Assembly: GCF_900109075.1 (NCBI RefSeq)
Contig: NZ_FNYS01000005.1
Span: 124,001 to 188,000 of the forward strand
DNA from: Myroides marinus
GTDB lineage: Bacteria > Bacteroidota > Bacteroidia > Flavobacteriales > Flavobacteriaceae
Reading direction: 5' to 3'
Length of the DNA: 64,000 nt
Shown here: piece after piece, positions 25,699 through 34,600 of the stretch
Layout of the letters: every line of letters begins with the position of its first letter
Position numbering within the stretch: position 1 is the first letter of the stretch
Position numbers and translations under genes: made by a program
Notes under the pieces: generated by a model
The model's database searches: none
What the model saw: only the letters and a program-made list of their open reading frames with translations
What the model was told of the DNA's origin: nothing

Positions 25699-26334
25699 TT
25701 ATTCGATAACTGTTAAAATATCTTCAAGTGCAAAACGTACTTTCTTCATAGGTAATAACCAATCATTTTCATGATCTCTTTCTCCTAATGCTAAAATAGT
25801 TACACTTTTTAATCCTTTTTTATCTAGTCCTAAAGCTTCATCTAATTGATCGTTATAAAAGCCTTCCATAGGAGAAGCATCTACTCTCAATTCTGCTGCT
25901 GCTGCAATAGCCATTCCGAAAGCAATATAAGCTTGACGAGCGGCATGTTGAAACTGTTGGTCTTTAGTCAAACTATTAAAGTTTCCTTTTATAGAAGCTT
26001 TATAGTCATCTGTAGAACCAGGAGTTAACTCCCTAATTGTTTCTACATTTTTAAACACAGCATCAATGCGCTCTTCTGTATAAGCATCCCATGCTGCAAA
26101 AACCAATACATGAGAACTGTCTTTTATCTGACTTTGATTCATTACCACAGGAACTAACTTTTCTTTTAACTCCTGATTTTTTATCAATATCATTTCAAAA
26201 GGTTGTAACCCAGAAGATGTAGGCGCCATACGAGCAGCCTCTATAATCTGCATTACTTTATCCTCTGCTACTTTTACTGTATTGTTATATTTCTTAGTAG
26301 CATAACGCCACTGTAGACTATTTAATAACTCCAT
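25699..26334 (-). CDS. NAD(P)H-dependent nitroreductase family flavoprotein
   Basis: 211 residues, NfsB-like. FMN-binding landmarks are the N-terminal RYATKKYN, EAARMAPTSSGLQPFEMILIKN, the central HAARQAYIAFGMAIAAAAELRVDASPMEGF and the C-terminal LGLDKKGLKSVTILALGERD. Such enzymes reduce nitroaromatics and quinones as FMN homodimers. It follows purC by 11 bp on the same strand and may be cotranscribed with it; no functional link to purine synthesis is apparent. Confidence 0.93.
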   Translation of the reverse strand: MELLNSLQWRYATKKYNNTVKVAEDKVMQIIEAARMAPTSSGLQPFEMILIKNQELKEKLVPVVMNQSQIKDSSHVLVFAAWDAYTEERIDAVFKNVETIRELTPGSTDDYKASIKGNFNSLTKDQQFQHAARQAYIAFGMAIAAAAELRVDASPMEGFYNDQLDEALGLDKKGLKSVTILALGERDHENDWLLPMKKVRFALEDILTVIE

Positions 26335-26345
26335 AAATATATAAA

Positions 26346-27299
26346 TTACCTCTTAGCTAAAAATGCTAAGACATTATTCTCTATACGTTCATTGATATTA
26401 GAGACATCCGCTTTTACAAAAGGTTCACCTATAATGTTCTCGTATAATTCGATATAACGTTCAGACACACTGTTGATGTATTCTTCTGTCATTTCAGGTA
26501 CTACTTGTCCCTCTTTTCCTTGAAAACCATTACTGATTAACCATTGTCTTACAAATTCTTTAGACAATTGTTTTTGAGCCTCCCCTTTTGCTTGTCTTTC
26601 TTCGTATCCTTCTGCATAGAAATAACGAGAAGAATCAGGCGTGTGTATCTCATCAATTAACACAATCTTTCCGTCTTTAGTCTTCCCAAATTCATATTTA
26701 GTATCCACTAAGATAAGTCCCCTTTCTGCAGCTATCTCAGTTCCTCTTTTATAAAGTGCGTGAGTGTACTGCTCTAATACTAGATAATCCTCTTCTGACA
26801 CAATACCTCTAGCTAAGATATCTTCGCGAGAAATATCAACATCATGTAATCCTAAATCCTCTTTTGTAGAAGGAGTGATGATTGGCATAGGTAGCTTATC
26901 ATTCTCTTTTAATCCTTCTGCTAATGTTACTCCGCATAACACTCTCTTTCCTTCTGCATATTCACGTGCAGCATGCCCTGCTAAGTATCCTCTGATTACC
27001 ATCTCCACTTTAAACGGCTCACACACGTGTCCTACCGCTACATTAGGATCTGGAGTAGCCACTAACCAGTTCGGAACGATGTCACTTGTCATCTCCATAA
27101 ACTTAGTAGCTATCTGATTTAAGATTTGTCCTTTAAAAGGGATTCCTTTAGGCATAATAACGTCAAAAGCTGATAATCTATCCGTAGCAACCATAACCAA
27201 TAGGTCGTCTGCTATGTTGTAAACTTCTCTTACTTTTCCGCGGTAAACTGACTTTTGATTTGGAAACTCAAAACCCGTTTTTGTGATTGTGTTATTCAT
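26346..27299 (-). CDS. purC: Phosphoribosylaminoimidazole-succinocarboxamide synthase (SAICAR synthetase)
   Basis: 317 residues. Catalyses the ATP-dependent condensation of CAIR with aspartate in de novo purine synthesis. Clear family blocks: [10 protein letters not shown] (nucleotide loop), [88 protein letters not shown]. The longer eukaryote-like length is usual for Bacteroidota. It lies 34 bp downstream of the E1 gene stop on the same strand. Confidence 0.97.
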   Translation of the reverse strand: MNNTITKTGFEFPNQKSVYRGKVREVYNIADDLLVMVATDRLSAFDVIMPKGIPFKGQILNQIATKFMEMTSDIVPNWLVATPDPNVAVGHVCEPFKVEMVIRGYLAGHAAREYAEGKRVLCGVTLAEGLKENDKLPMPIITPSTKEDLGLHDVDISREDILARGIVSEEDYLVLEQYTHALYKRGTEIAAERGLILVDTKYEFGKTKDGKIVLIDEIHTPDSSRYFYAEGYEERQAKGEAQKQLSKEFVRQWLISNGFQGKEGQVVPEMTEEYINSVSERYIELYENIIGEPFVKADVSNINERIENNVLAFLAKR

Positions 27300-27332
27300 A
27301 TTCTTGTTATAGTTGTGTAGTTCTTTTCTATT

Positions 27333-29318
27333 CTAGTAGGCCATTAATTCTAATAGTGCTGTTTCAAATCTGTCCTTAGGCAGATACTGATCTTCTAAAG
27401 CTTTCACAAATGGTATGGCTGTTTCTAAACTAGCTACCCTTCTAACAGGTGCATCTAAGTATTCAAAACAATTCTCCATAATCATCGCCGACATATCACT
27501 TGCGATTCCTCCGAACATGGAATCTTCTTGCAAAATTATAACTTTATTTGTTTTTTTCACTGATTTAAATACAGTTTCCTCATCTAAAGGTTGTAATGTG
27601 CGTAAATCTATCAAATCAGCCTTAATATCAGGATGTTTATCTAAAACTTCCATCGCCCAATGCACTCCTGCTCCGAAAGAAATAACTGTAACATCTCCAC
27701 CTTCTCTTAATACACCTGCCTTTCCAAACGGCAGTGTATAATACGCTTTAGGAACATCCTGATAAATACTTCTATACAACAACTTATGTTCAAAGAAGAT
27801 TACTGGATTAGGATCATTAATAGCAGTTGCCATTAATCCTTTAGCATCATAAGGAAATGCTGGATACACTACCTTTAACCCAGGTGTTTTAGTAAACCAT
27901 GCTTCATTAGTCTGAGAGTGAAACGGTCCTGCCTGAGTACCTCCTCCACATGGCATACGTACCACTACATCTGCTTTCTCATTCCAGCGATAGTGTATCT
28001 TTGCTAGATAATTCACTATTGGATTAAACCCTGTAGACACAAAATCTCCAAACTGCATCTCCATAATCGCCTTTCCTCCATTTATAGAATATCCCATAGC
28101 AGCAGATACTACAGCACTCTCACAGATAGGAGTATTGCGAATACGCCCTTTGCCAAATTGCTCTACAAAACCATCTGTCACTTTAAACGCTCCTCCATAC
28201 TCTGCAATATCTTGCCCCATAATAACTAGATTATCATGACGCTCAAATGACTGCTTTAACCCTTCTGATATCGCATCTATTAATCTAATATTTGCTACTT
28301 CACCAGTAGGTTTAACATCTTCATACGCATAAGGCGCATACATATCTTCTAATTCTGTCGCTAGATCAGCCACTATAGCTGGCTCTTCTTGTGTAGTCTT
28401 CCAGTCTTTATCTATTTCTTTCTTAAAAGCTGCTCTTATCTCTTCATCAGCAATATCAGTTAGTACACTTATCTCTTTCAGATAAGTTCTGTAATTCTCT
28501 ACTGGATCTTTTAGCTGCCACATATCCATAAGTTCTTGTGGTACATACTTAGTTCCACTCGCTTCTTCGTGTCCGCGCATTCTAAAAGTCAAGAATTCTA
28601 TAAGCACAGGTCTAGGGTTCTCACGAATAGACTGAGCCAATGCGCTAATCTGTTGATATACCTCTAGTATATTGTTCCCATCGATAATATGACTTTCCAT
28701 GCCATATCCCTTCGCTCTATCAGCTAGATGCTCACATCTATATTGTTCATTAGTAGGTGTAGATAATCCATATCCATTATTTTCAATAACAAACAACACA
28801 GGAAGATCCCACACAGAAGCTATATTTAATGCCTCGTGAAAGTCTCCTTCTGAAGTTCCTCCTTCTCCTGTAAATACAGCTGTTATTTTCTTTTCTTGAC
28901 GAAGTGTATGTGCTAGCGCGATTCCATCAGCCACTCCTAGTTGAGGACCTAAGTGAGAAATCATCCCAACGATGTGGTATTCTTGCGTTCCAAAGTGAAA
29001 TGAACGCTCTCTTCCTTTAGTAAAGCCATTTGCTTTTCCTTGCCATTGAGAGAAAAGACGGTAAAGTGGAATATCTCTTGAAGTAAACACTCCTAAGTTG
29101 CGGTGCATAGGTAAGATATATTCATCCTTATCTAAGCTAGCTGTTATACCTACGCTAATAGCCTCCTGTCCTATTCCTGAGAACCATTTAGACACCTTAC
29201 CTTGTCTGATTAAGATAAGCATCTTCTCCTCTATCATACGAGGCTTGAGTAGTTTTTTATAAAGTCCAAGTAACTCTTGGTCTGTTAAGTTTTTACGGTT
29301 GTAATGTAATTGTTTCAT
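27333..29318 (-). CDS. Fused alpha/beta 2-oxoacid (branched-chain) dehydrogenase E1
   Basis: 661 residues from ATG 29318 (KQLHYNRKNLTDQELLGLYKK); upstream in-frame codons to 29366 give an implausible hydrophobic, Cys-containing extension. The alpha domain carries RMIEEKMLILIRQGKVSKWF, SGIGQEAISVG, and the ThDP motif GEGGTSEGDFHEALN...ENNGYGLS. The beta domain starts about residue 335 (NIRLIDAISEGLKQSF) with GQDIAEYGGAFKVTDG and RNTPICESAVVSAAMGYS. It makes branched acyl-CoA primers from valine, leucine and isoleucine keto acids, consistent with the iso-branched lipids typical of Flavobacteria. No E2 or E3 gene is adjacent. Confidence 0.93.
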   Translation of the reverse strand: MKQLHYNRKNLTDQELLGLYKKLLKPRMIEEKMLILIRQGKVSKWFSGIGQEAISVGITASLDKDEYILPMHRNLGVFTSRDIPLYRLFSQWQGKANGFTKGRERSFHFGTQEYHIVGMISHLGPQLGVADGIALAHTLRQEKKITAVFTGEGGTSEGDFHEALNIASVWDLPVLFVIENNGYGLSTPTNEQYRCEHLADRAKGYGMESHIIDGNNILEVYQQISALAQSIRENPRPVLIEFLTFRMRGHEEASGTKYVPQELMDMWQLKDPVENYRTYLKEISVLTDIADEEIRAAFKKEIDKDWKTTQEEPAIVADLATELEDMYAPYAYEDVKPTGEVANIRLIDAISEGLKQSFERHDNLVIMGQDIAEYGGAFKVTDGFVEQFGKGRIRNTPICESAVVSAAMGYSINGGKAIMEMQFGDFVSTGFNPIVNYLAKIHYRWNEKADVVVRMPCGGGTQAGPFHSQTNEAWFTKTPGLKVVYPAFPYDAKGLMATAINDPNPVIFFEHKLLYRSIYQDVPKAYYTLPFGKAGVLREGGDVTVISFGAGVHWAMEVLDKHPDIKADLIDLRTLQPLDEETVFKSVKKTNKVIILQEDSMFGGIASDMSAMIMENCFEYLDAPVRRVASLETAIPFVKALEDQYLPKDRFETALLELMAY

Positions 29319-29551
29319 AATTGGTTTAATAGACTCTAAAAATAAACATTTGGCTCTACTAAACAAATTTTAATACAAGGAATAAGACATAATATACTTA
29401 TCATTTTGTTCTTTCTGTTTTAAATACATTTATATAAAAAACTCATTTCTTTACTCTAATCAATACTCTTCTAGAATAATAATTCAACAATTACAACCTT
29501 AAAAATTGCCTAAGATTTAAGAATAATAAACTCAATCCCATTAATAGTCCT
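29319..29551. other. Divergent intergenic region upstream of the E1 gene and the riboswitch
   Basis: 233 bp of AT-rich DNA between the E1 start and the promoter of the cobalamin leader. No further feature is supported. Confidence 0.5.
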
Positions 29552-29559
29552 TATATTTG
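29552..29559 (+). promoter_or_regulatory. -7 promoter element of the cobalamin-riboswitch transcript
   Basis: TATATTTG matches TAnnTTTG exactly and sits just ahead of the riboswitch aptamer, as expected for a leader RNA. Confidence 0.65.
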
Positions 29560-29562
29560 CAA

Positions 29563-29670
29563 GGTTATACCCATGTATAATAGCTTAGCAGGGGAATCGT
29601 GTGAAACTCACGAACTGTCGCGCAACTGTAAGTAATACTATTACAAGTCAGATTACCAGTTAAGTTATTC
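29563..29670 (+). promoter_or_regulatory. Cobalamin (B12) riboswitch
   Basis: The conserved core is readable: AGCAGGGGAATCGTGTGAAA (AGGGAA-type element and P5 arm CGTG/CACG), GTCGCGCAACTGTAAG (the invariant GCAACTGTAA), and AAGTCAGATTACC (the AGTCAGATACC-like element). Spacing is typical. A later hairpin (TGCTT/AAGCA around 29688-29707) could belong to the expression platform. The only gene downstream on this strand is the thioesterase at 29846; no btuB, nrdD, metE or cobalamin-synthesis gene is near. Confidence 0.88.
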
Positions 29671-29845
29671 GGTATAATATTATGGTATTGCTTTCGCGAT
29701 TTGAAGCAACATAGATGTACTCCTCTTTCACTTATGACATTTTAGAAAGACTGTGCACTAAAGAGATTAAAGCCAAAACAGCTATTCCATAATTCATGAA
29801 TAATTAAAGTAATAAACTAACTGACAAAAGAATCATTACAACAAT

Positions 29846-30271
29846 ATGGAAAGTCAATTAACAAACAGAGAGTTACGTATTCAGAAGAAAATAAAAGACT
29901 CAGAAACACACGTATTTAAAGCGGTATTCCCAGGTCAAACTAACCACCACAACACTATGTTCGGTGGAGCTGTAATGTATATCATGGATGAAATTGCATT
30001 TATGACTGCTACGCGTTTTTGTCGTAAGCCTATCGTTACAGTATCTAGTGATAAGATTGACTTTAACCACCCTATCCCTGCAGGTACTTTAGTAGAGCTT
30101 ATCGGAACAGTGGTGCGTGTAGGTCGTACAAGTTTAGATGTTAGAGTAGATGTATTCGTAGAGAGTATGTATAGAGATGGTAGAGAAAAAGCGATGACTG
30201 GTACATTCACACTAGTTGCTATTAACGAAAGCAAACGTCCTGTACCTGTATTTGACGAAGTAGAAGAATAA
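29846..30271 (+). CDS. Hotdog-fold acyl-CoA thioesterase (YciA/BFIT type)
   Basis: 141 residues forming one hotdog domain. Landmarks: FPGQTNHHNTMFGGAVMYIMDEIAFMTATRFC (substrate channel and catalytic Asn/Asp helix), VSSDKIDFNHPIPAGTLVELIGTVVRVGRTSLDVRVDV and TGTFTLVAINESKRP. It hydrolyses acyl-CoAs; the chain-length preference is unknown. Its leader of about 285 nt contains the cobalamin riboswitch, an unusual link. A strong terminator follows at 30294, so it is the only gene of the transcript. Confidence 0.92.
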   Translation: MESQLTNRELRIQKKIKDSETHVFKAVFPGQTNHHNTMFGGAVMYIMDEIAFMTATRFCRKPIVTVSSDKIDFNHPIPAGTLVELIGTVVRVGRTSLDVRVDVFVESMYRDGREKAMTGTFTLVAINESKRPVPVFDEVEE

Positions 30272-30293
30272 TCAAAACTGATATAAATACAAA

Positions 30294-30325
30294 AATCCCT
30301 AATGGCCTCCATTAGGGATTTTTTA
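30294..30325 (+). terminator. Intrinsic terminator of the thioesterase gene
   Basis: Ten-base stem AATCCCTAAT/ATTAGGGATT (30294-30303 with 30311-30320) and T6. Confidence 0.93.
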
Positions 30326-30413
30326 TACACACTATTTTTACATCAAGCTAAAAACAGCACAACACTTGGTTTTTCTAATTCGAACAACTCAAGCCACAAC
30401 AATATTTCACAAT

Positions 30414-30600
30414 AAAAGCTATCCCGAAAGATAGCTTTTAACCCCAGTTTCTGCATTAGCCCAATACTATGAGCTAATTCTACGTTATCTCTCTTTCACT
30501 TCTTCTAAAACCATACTACAGTATGCTTTTTTCATAAGTTCAGAGATATTTAGTATAATTATCTCTCGTTTATAGGTCTATAACAGAACCTGGGGATTAA
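30414..30600 (-). ncRNA. Candidate structured RNA, 6S-like
   Basis: On the minus strand a closing stem pairs CCCCAGGTTCTG with CAGAAACTGGGG (30584-30595 with 30442-30453; one mismatch in 12). Inside lie the hairpins TTATA-GACC-TATAA and TTAGCTC/GGGCTAA, and a long imperfect arm from TATCTCT (30548-30542) to AGAGATA (30492-30486) capped by CATAC-TGTA-GTATG. A perfect terminator hairpin AAAAGCTATC/GATAGCTTTT (30414-30423 with 30430-30439) ends it. The roughly 185-nt length, closing stem, bulged centre and long distal arm recall 6S RNA; Flavobacteria are known to have a 6S-Flavo RNA. No open reading frame fits here. Confidence 0.5.
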
Positions 30601-30615
30601 GCAAAAAAATAAAGA

Positions 30616-31551
30616 TTATTCAGCAATTGCTTGCTCAACCTCGTCTAACATCATTTTGATAGACTTAAGTCCTCCTCCTGATAAGTACCATACTTCAGGA
30701 TTTAAGAAGATGATTTTATCATTTTTATAAGCGCTTGTTTCTTTCACTAATGCATTAGCAAATTCTTCTTTACCCATAGTAGCTCTCTTAATAGCAGCTC
30801 CTCTGTCGATTACGAAGATATAATCTGGGTTTATCTCTTTAATAAACTCATTAGAGATAGCTTGTCCATGTGTAGAAGCTTCTATTTTTTGGTCAGCTGG
30901 TTTTAAACCAAATACATCGTGAACAATACCAAAGCGAGAACCAGTACCATAAGCACTTAAACGTCCCTCGTTAGCTAATACTACTAAACCTCTTTTTTCA
31001 GACTTAGCAGTAGCTTCCTTAATCTTAGCTACGCGCTCATCGATTACTTTAAGTTCTTTCTCTACTAATTCTTCTTTACCGAATAACTTACCGATAGTAC
31101 GTTGGTTCGCTTTAAAAGAATTCATATAATCTTTAGTATCGATATCTAAATTAATCGTAGGAGCTATTTTACTAAACTCATCATACATAGACGCAGTACG
31201 TGCAGAGATAATGATAAGCTCAGGCTCTAATGCATTTACTTTTTCCATGTTTGGTTCTTTGATACCTCCTACATCTACGATGTTAGCATCATCAGCATAT
31301 TTAGATAAATACGCAGGTAGATTTGTCTTAGGAGCCCCTTTAAACTCAATACCTAAATCTTCAAAAGTATCTACAATACCATAAGTTAATACTACAGCAT
31401 TTTTAGGGTTTTTATTTACTTCAGTAGTTCCTGATAAATGCTCTACTGATACCTTCTCTACATTTTCATCTGTAGTTTCTGTTTTTGTCTCTTTACAAGA
31501 AGTAAAGATCAAGGCTGAAGCTGCGATACAGCTTATTAAAAATTTACTCAT
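30616..31551 (-). CDS. Siderophore ABC transporter substrate-binding lipoprotein (CeuE/YclQ-like)
   Basis: 311 residues of the cluster A-II binding proteins. Lipoprotein signal ends in the lipobox IFTSC (Cys about 19). The body has VVLTYGIVDTFEDLGIEF, VGGIKEPNMEKVNALEPELIIIS, a long backbone helix, and YIFVIDRGAAI near the C-terminus, as in CeuE, VctP and YclQ that bind ferric catecholates such as enterobactin fragments or petrobactin. Last gene of a four-gene operon in the same order as ceuBCDE. A vitamin B12 ligand is a less likely alternative for this fold. Confidence 0.9.
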   Translation of the reverse strand: MSKFLISCIAASALIFTSCKETKTETTDENVEKVSVEHLSGTTEVNKNPKNAVVLTYGIVDTFEDLGIEFKGAPKTNLPAYLSKYADDANIVDVGGIKEPNMEKVNALEPELIIISARTASMYDEFSKIAPTINLDIDTKDYMNSFKANQRTIGKLFGKEELVEKELKVIDERVAKIKEATAKSEKRGLVVLANEGRLSAYGTGSRFGIVHDVFGLKPADQKIEASTHGQAISNEFIKEINPDYIFVIDRGAAIKRATMGKEEFANALVKETSAYKNDKIIFLNPEVWYLSGGGLKSIKMMLDEVEQAIAE

Positions 31552-31571
31552 AACAACTCGATTAGTTAAAA

Positions 31572-32330
31572 TTATTTAAAGTATATACACACTTTATTAT
31601 TACAGTTATCTACGATAGTCATATCTATATCAAAGACTTCTTTCATAATATCTTCTCTGATGATATCATCCGTCAGTCCGAAGTGAATAATCTTATGATC
31701 TTTGACCGCTGCAATATAGTCTGCATACGAAGACGCATAATTAATGTCGTGCACTACAATAATTATCGTTTTACCATAGTCATCTGCTAAGACACGAAGT
31801 ATCTTCATAATCTCAACAGAGTGTTTCATATCCAAATTATTTAATGGCTCATCCAGCAAGATATACTCTGTATCCTGAGCCAGTACCATCGCTAAAAATG
31901 TACGTTGGCGTTGTCCCCCACTTAACTCATCTATATACTGATCTTGTATATCTGTAAGCCCCATAAAAGCAATACTCTCTAATACTTTCTCTTTATCTAA
32001 GGCATTCATTCTCCCTTGTGAATGAGGAAAACGTCCGAACTCCACCAGCTCTTTTACTGTCAATCGTACATTAGGATGATTAGCCTGCTTTAGTATAGAC
32101 AGCCTCTTTGCAAAGTCTCTATTCTTAAAGTTTACTATGTCTTTATCTAAGAGATTAATAAGTCCAGAATCTTTAGCCACCAAACGACTAATGATTGATA
32201 ACAATGTACTCTTACCCGTACCATTACCTCCTACTAAGCATGTTATTTTTCCTTTAGGGAAAGAAACCGACACATCATTTAAGATCATCTTCTCTCCATA
32301 CATCTTCGATACGTTCTTTACCTCTATCAT
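31572..32330 (-). CDS. Siderophore ABC transporter ATP-binding protein (CeuD/YclP-like)
   Basis: 252 residues with all ABC motifs: Walker A GGNGTGKST (about 34-42), Q loop (LKQANH), signature LSGGQRQR, Walker B YILLDEPLNNLD, and switch His in VVHDINYA. FepC/YclP subfamily. It overlaps the end of the upstream permease gene by four bases and energises the two FecCD permeases. Confidence 0.95.
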   Translation of the reverse strand: MIEVKNVSKMYGEKMILNDVSVSFPKGKITCLVGGNGTGKSTLLSIISRLVAKDSGLINLLDKDIVNFKNRDFAKRLSILKQANHPNVRLTVKELVEFGRFPHSQGRMNALDKEKVLESIAFMGLTDIQDQYIDELSGGQRQRTFLAMVLAQDTEYILLDEPLNNLDMKHSVEIMKILRVLADDYGKTIIIVVHDINYASSYADYIAAVKDHKIIHFGLTDDIIREDIMKEVFDIDMTIVDNCNNKVCIYFK

Positions 32331-33283
32331 CCTTTGTTGCTTTTTAATAATAAATAAATAAAATAAACCCCTCCTACGAAGTTTATAATAATGCTAATAG
32401 TAGTACTCATGTTAAACAAGTGTTCTACTAAGTACTGCCCACCTATCACTGTTACAGATGTAAGTAGACAACAAGCCAATACCATCTGACTATGTTTACT
32501 ACTCTTCACTAATTCGTATGTCAAGTTAGCTACTAATATTCCTAAGAAAGTAATAGGACCTACTAAGGCAGTAGATATAGCCACCATCACAGATATGATA
32601 AGTAAGTTAGCTTTAATCACCTTGTGATAATCCACTCCTAAACTAATCGCGTTCTCTCTACCAAGACTTAATACATCTAACTGTCTAAAATATCTTGAAC
32701 CAGCTATCATCGATACGATAAGTAACACTGCTGATATACCTAATAAGTTTAGATTAATCTTATCAAATGAAGCAAACATAGCTGACTGTATCATCAAGAA
32801 TTCGTTAGGGTCTATCAACATACTGATAAATGAAGAGAAGCTTCTAAATAAAGTTCCCATCAATAATCCTACTAATAAAAGTAAATACATACTCTTACTC
32901 TCTCGCTTAAACACAGCATAATACATCACTAATGAGAAGCCTAACATCAGTACGACAGAGATAGCAAAGTTCTTCTCTGATGTCAGTATTTGAAAGGTTT
33001 TATCCCCGTAAGCAAATACCAATAAAGACTGCAATAACAAATAGAAGGAGTCAAACCCCATAATAGAAGGAGTCAATATTCTATTGGCTGAAATAGTCTG
33101 AAATATAATAGATGAATATCCAATAGCAAAAGAGATCAAGATCATCGCAGCTACTTTATATCCTCGTCTTGGCAATACATAATCCAGCTTTGTTCCTGTA
33201 AAAGTGAACATATAAATAGCAATGAATAATATCAATACAACTGCTAAAACTGTAATCGCTTTATTCTTATACATTTTTGGCAC
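32327..33283 (-). CDS. Siderophore ABC transporter permease (FecCD family, CeuC/YclO-like)
   Basis: 318 residues, about 9-10 transmembrane segments. Family blocks include SSIIFQTISANRILTPSIMGFDSFY (coupling-helix region), SLGRENAISLGVDYHK and ALVGPITFLGILVANLTYEL. It pairs with the second permease to form the inner-membrane channel. Its start overlaps the end of that gene by 17 bases and its end overlaps the ATPase start by four. Confidence 0.94.
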   Translation of the reverse strand: MPKMYKNKAITVLAVVLILFIAIYMFTFTGTKLDYVLPRRGYKVAAMILISFAIGYSSIIFQTISANRILTPSIMGFDSFYLLLQSLLVFAYGDKTFQILTSEKNFAISVVLMLGFSLVMYYAVFKRESKSMYLLLLVGLLMGTLFRSFSSFISMLIDPNEFLMIQSAMFASFDKINLNLLGISAVLLIVSMIAGSRYFRQLDVLSLGRENAISLGVDYHKVIKANLLIISVMVAISTALVGPITFLGILVANLTYELVKSSKHSQMVLACCLLTSVTVIGGQYLVEHLFNMSTTISIIINFVGGVYFIYLLLKSNKG

Positions 33284-34217
33284 GTTTAAATATTAATATT
33301 AAGAATATCATTCCTCCAATTATACTAACCGTTAACCCAATAGGTATCTCATAAGGAGCTATTAACAGTCGGCTAATAATATCACATATCATCAAGAATA
33401 TAGCACCTATTAAAGCCGTATAACTAACTGTCTTCTTAAGATTATCCCCAAACATCAGACTAACAATGTTAGGAATAATAAGCCCTAAGAACGTAATAAC
33501 ACCTGCCGTAAGCACAACTACCGTAGATGTAATAGATACAAAGACAAGTCCTAAATAGGTTATTCTTTTGTGATTTAACCCTAAACTACTAGCAGTATCC
33601 TCTCCTAACCCTACTATGGTAAATTTATTAGCATATAGGTAACTAAGTATTACGATAGGCACTCCTAAGTATAGGATCTCATAATTTCCTTTAATAATAG
33701 ATGAGAAGTCACCGATAAGCCATCCTTCCATATTCTGAACAAGATTAGTCTTATAGGCAAAGAAAGTTGAGATTGCGCTTAAGATATTACCAAATACAAT
33801 CCCCACTAATGGGATAAAGATGATATTACGCATCTTTATTTTACTTGAAATTTTTAAGAAAATAACACTTGCTAATAATGCTATACTGAATGATAAAATC
33901 ATCTTATACATCATTCCTCCACCTGGAAATAGGATCATACTGAATAATATCCCCATCTTACAGGCATCTAATGTACCCATCGTAGTAGGAGAAACGAACT
34001 TATTCATTGAAATCTGTTGTACTATCAACCCTGATATACTCATACCTACACCTGCTATTAATACAGATATCATACGAGGTAATCTACTTACTAACATAAC
34101 CAACAATTCATCCTGGTCTAGTCTGTGTATATCGAATATAGATATATCCTTTACACCTACAAAAACAGAAATAAAAGAAACTATTATCAGTATAAGAATT
34201 AGTATTATTCTTATCAT
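33267..34217 (-). CDS. Siderophore ABC transporter permease (FecCD family, CeuB/YclN-like)
   Basis: 316 residues, about 9-10 transmembrane segments. Blocks: SRLPRMISVLIAGVGMSISGLIVQQISMNKFVSPTTMG, GLGEDTASSLGLNHKR and TAGVITFLGLIIPNIVSLM. First gene of the operon ceuB-ceuC-ceuD-ceuE-like, behind the promoter at 34258-34287. No clear Fur box is visible; iron control is likely from family knowledge but not shown here. Confidence 0.94.
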   Translation of the reverse strand: MIRIILILILIIVSFISVFVGVKDISIFDIHRLDQDELLVMLVSRLPRMISVLIAGVGMSISGLIVQQISMNKFVSPTTMGTLDACKMGILFSMILFPGGGMMYKMILSFSIALLASVIFLKISSKIKMRNIIFIPLVGIVFGNILSAISTFFAYKTNLVQNMEGWLIGDFSSIIKGNYEILYLGVPIVILSYLYANKFTIVGLGEDTASSLGLNHKRITYLGLVFVSITSTVVVLTAGVITFLGLIIPNIVSLMFGDNLKKTVSYTALIGAIFLMICDIISRLLIAPYEIPIGLTVSIIGGMIFLILIFKRAKNV

Positions 34218-34257
34218 TTATTTATTTGTTTTTATTTAGAATCATATTAAATAATCG

Positions 34258-34287
34258 CAAATATAAAAAAGTAAACTTGCTCACAAA
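34258..34287 (-). promoter_or_regulatory. Promoter of the siderophore transport operon
   Basis: TTTG (34284-34287), an 18-bp spacer and TATATTTG (34258-34265) on the minus strand, almost the ideal Bacteroidota TTTG-N19-TAnnTTTG promoter, about 40 bp before the first start codon. Confidence 0.75.
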
Positions 34288-34479
34288 AGAAAAAAGCTTT
34301 TCAAATAATGGAAAAACAAGGACTTAGATTATCAGTATAATAGTTTATCGTGATTTTAATTCCCACATACATAAAATATAACCTACCTTATTTAAATTAA
34401 TTAAATATTATAACGCTAAACTTAAGGTTCTCACAAATCGACCTCTAAATCAAAAAAATAGACAATTTGCCACTTTTAC

Positions 34480-34518
34480 CGAAAAAAGCCTATACCCATT
34501 AGCAAGGATATAGGCTTT
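34480..34518 (-). terminator. Intrinsic terminator of the LysR-family gene
   Basis: Ten-base stem AAAGCCTATA/TATAGGCTTT (34485-34494 with 34509-34518), followed by T6 on the minus strand. Confidence 0.85.
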
Positions 34519-34600
34519 AAGTCTATAAATATCAAAGATTATAAGTATTATACAGCTAAATTATAGTCAACTCAGCACCTAAATACACATACTTAGTTTA

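Larger units (their letters stand above)
34218..34600. other. Intergenic region, 383 bp
   Basis: Contains the siderophore operon promoter and the terminator of the LysR gene. No coding potential; the rest is AT-rich without visible structure. Confidence 0.6.

Noticed and set aside
30414-30600. Riboswitch for the siderophore operon
   Set aside because: It lies after the last gene of the operon, not before the first, and ends in its own terminator.
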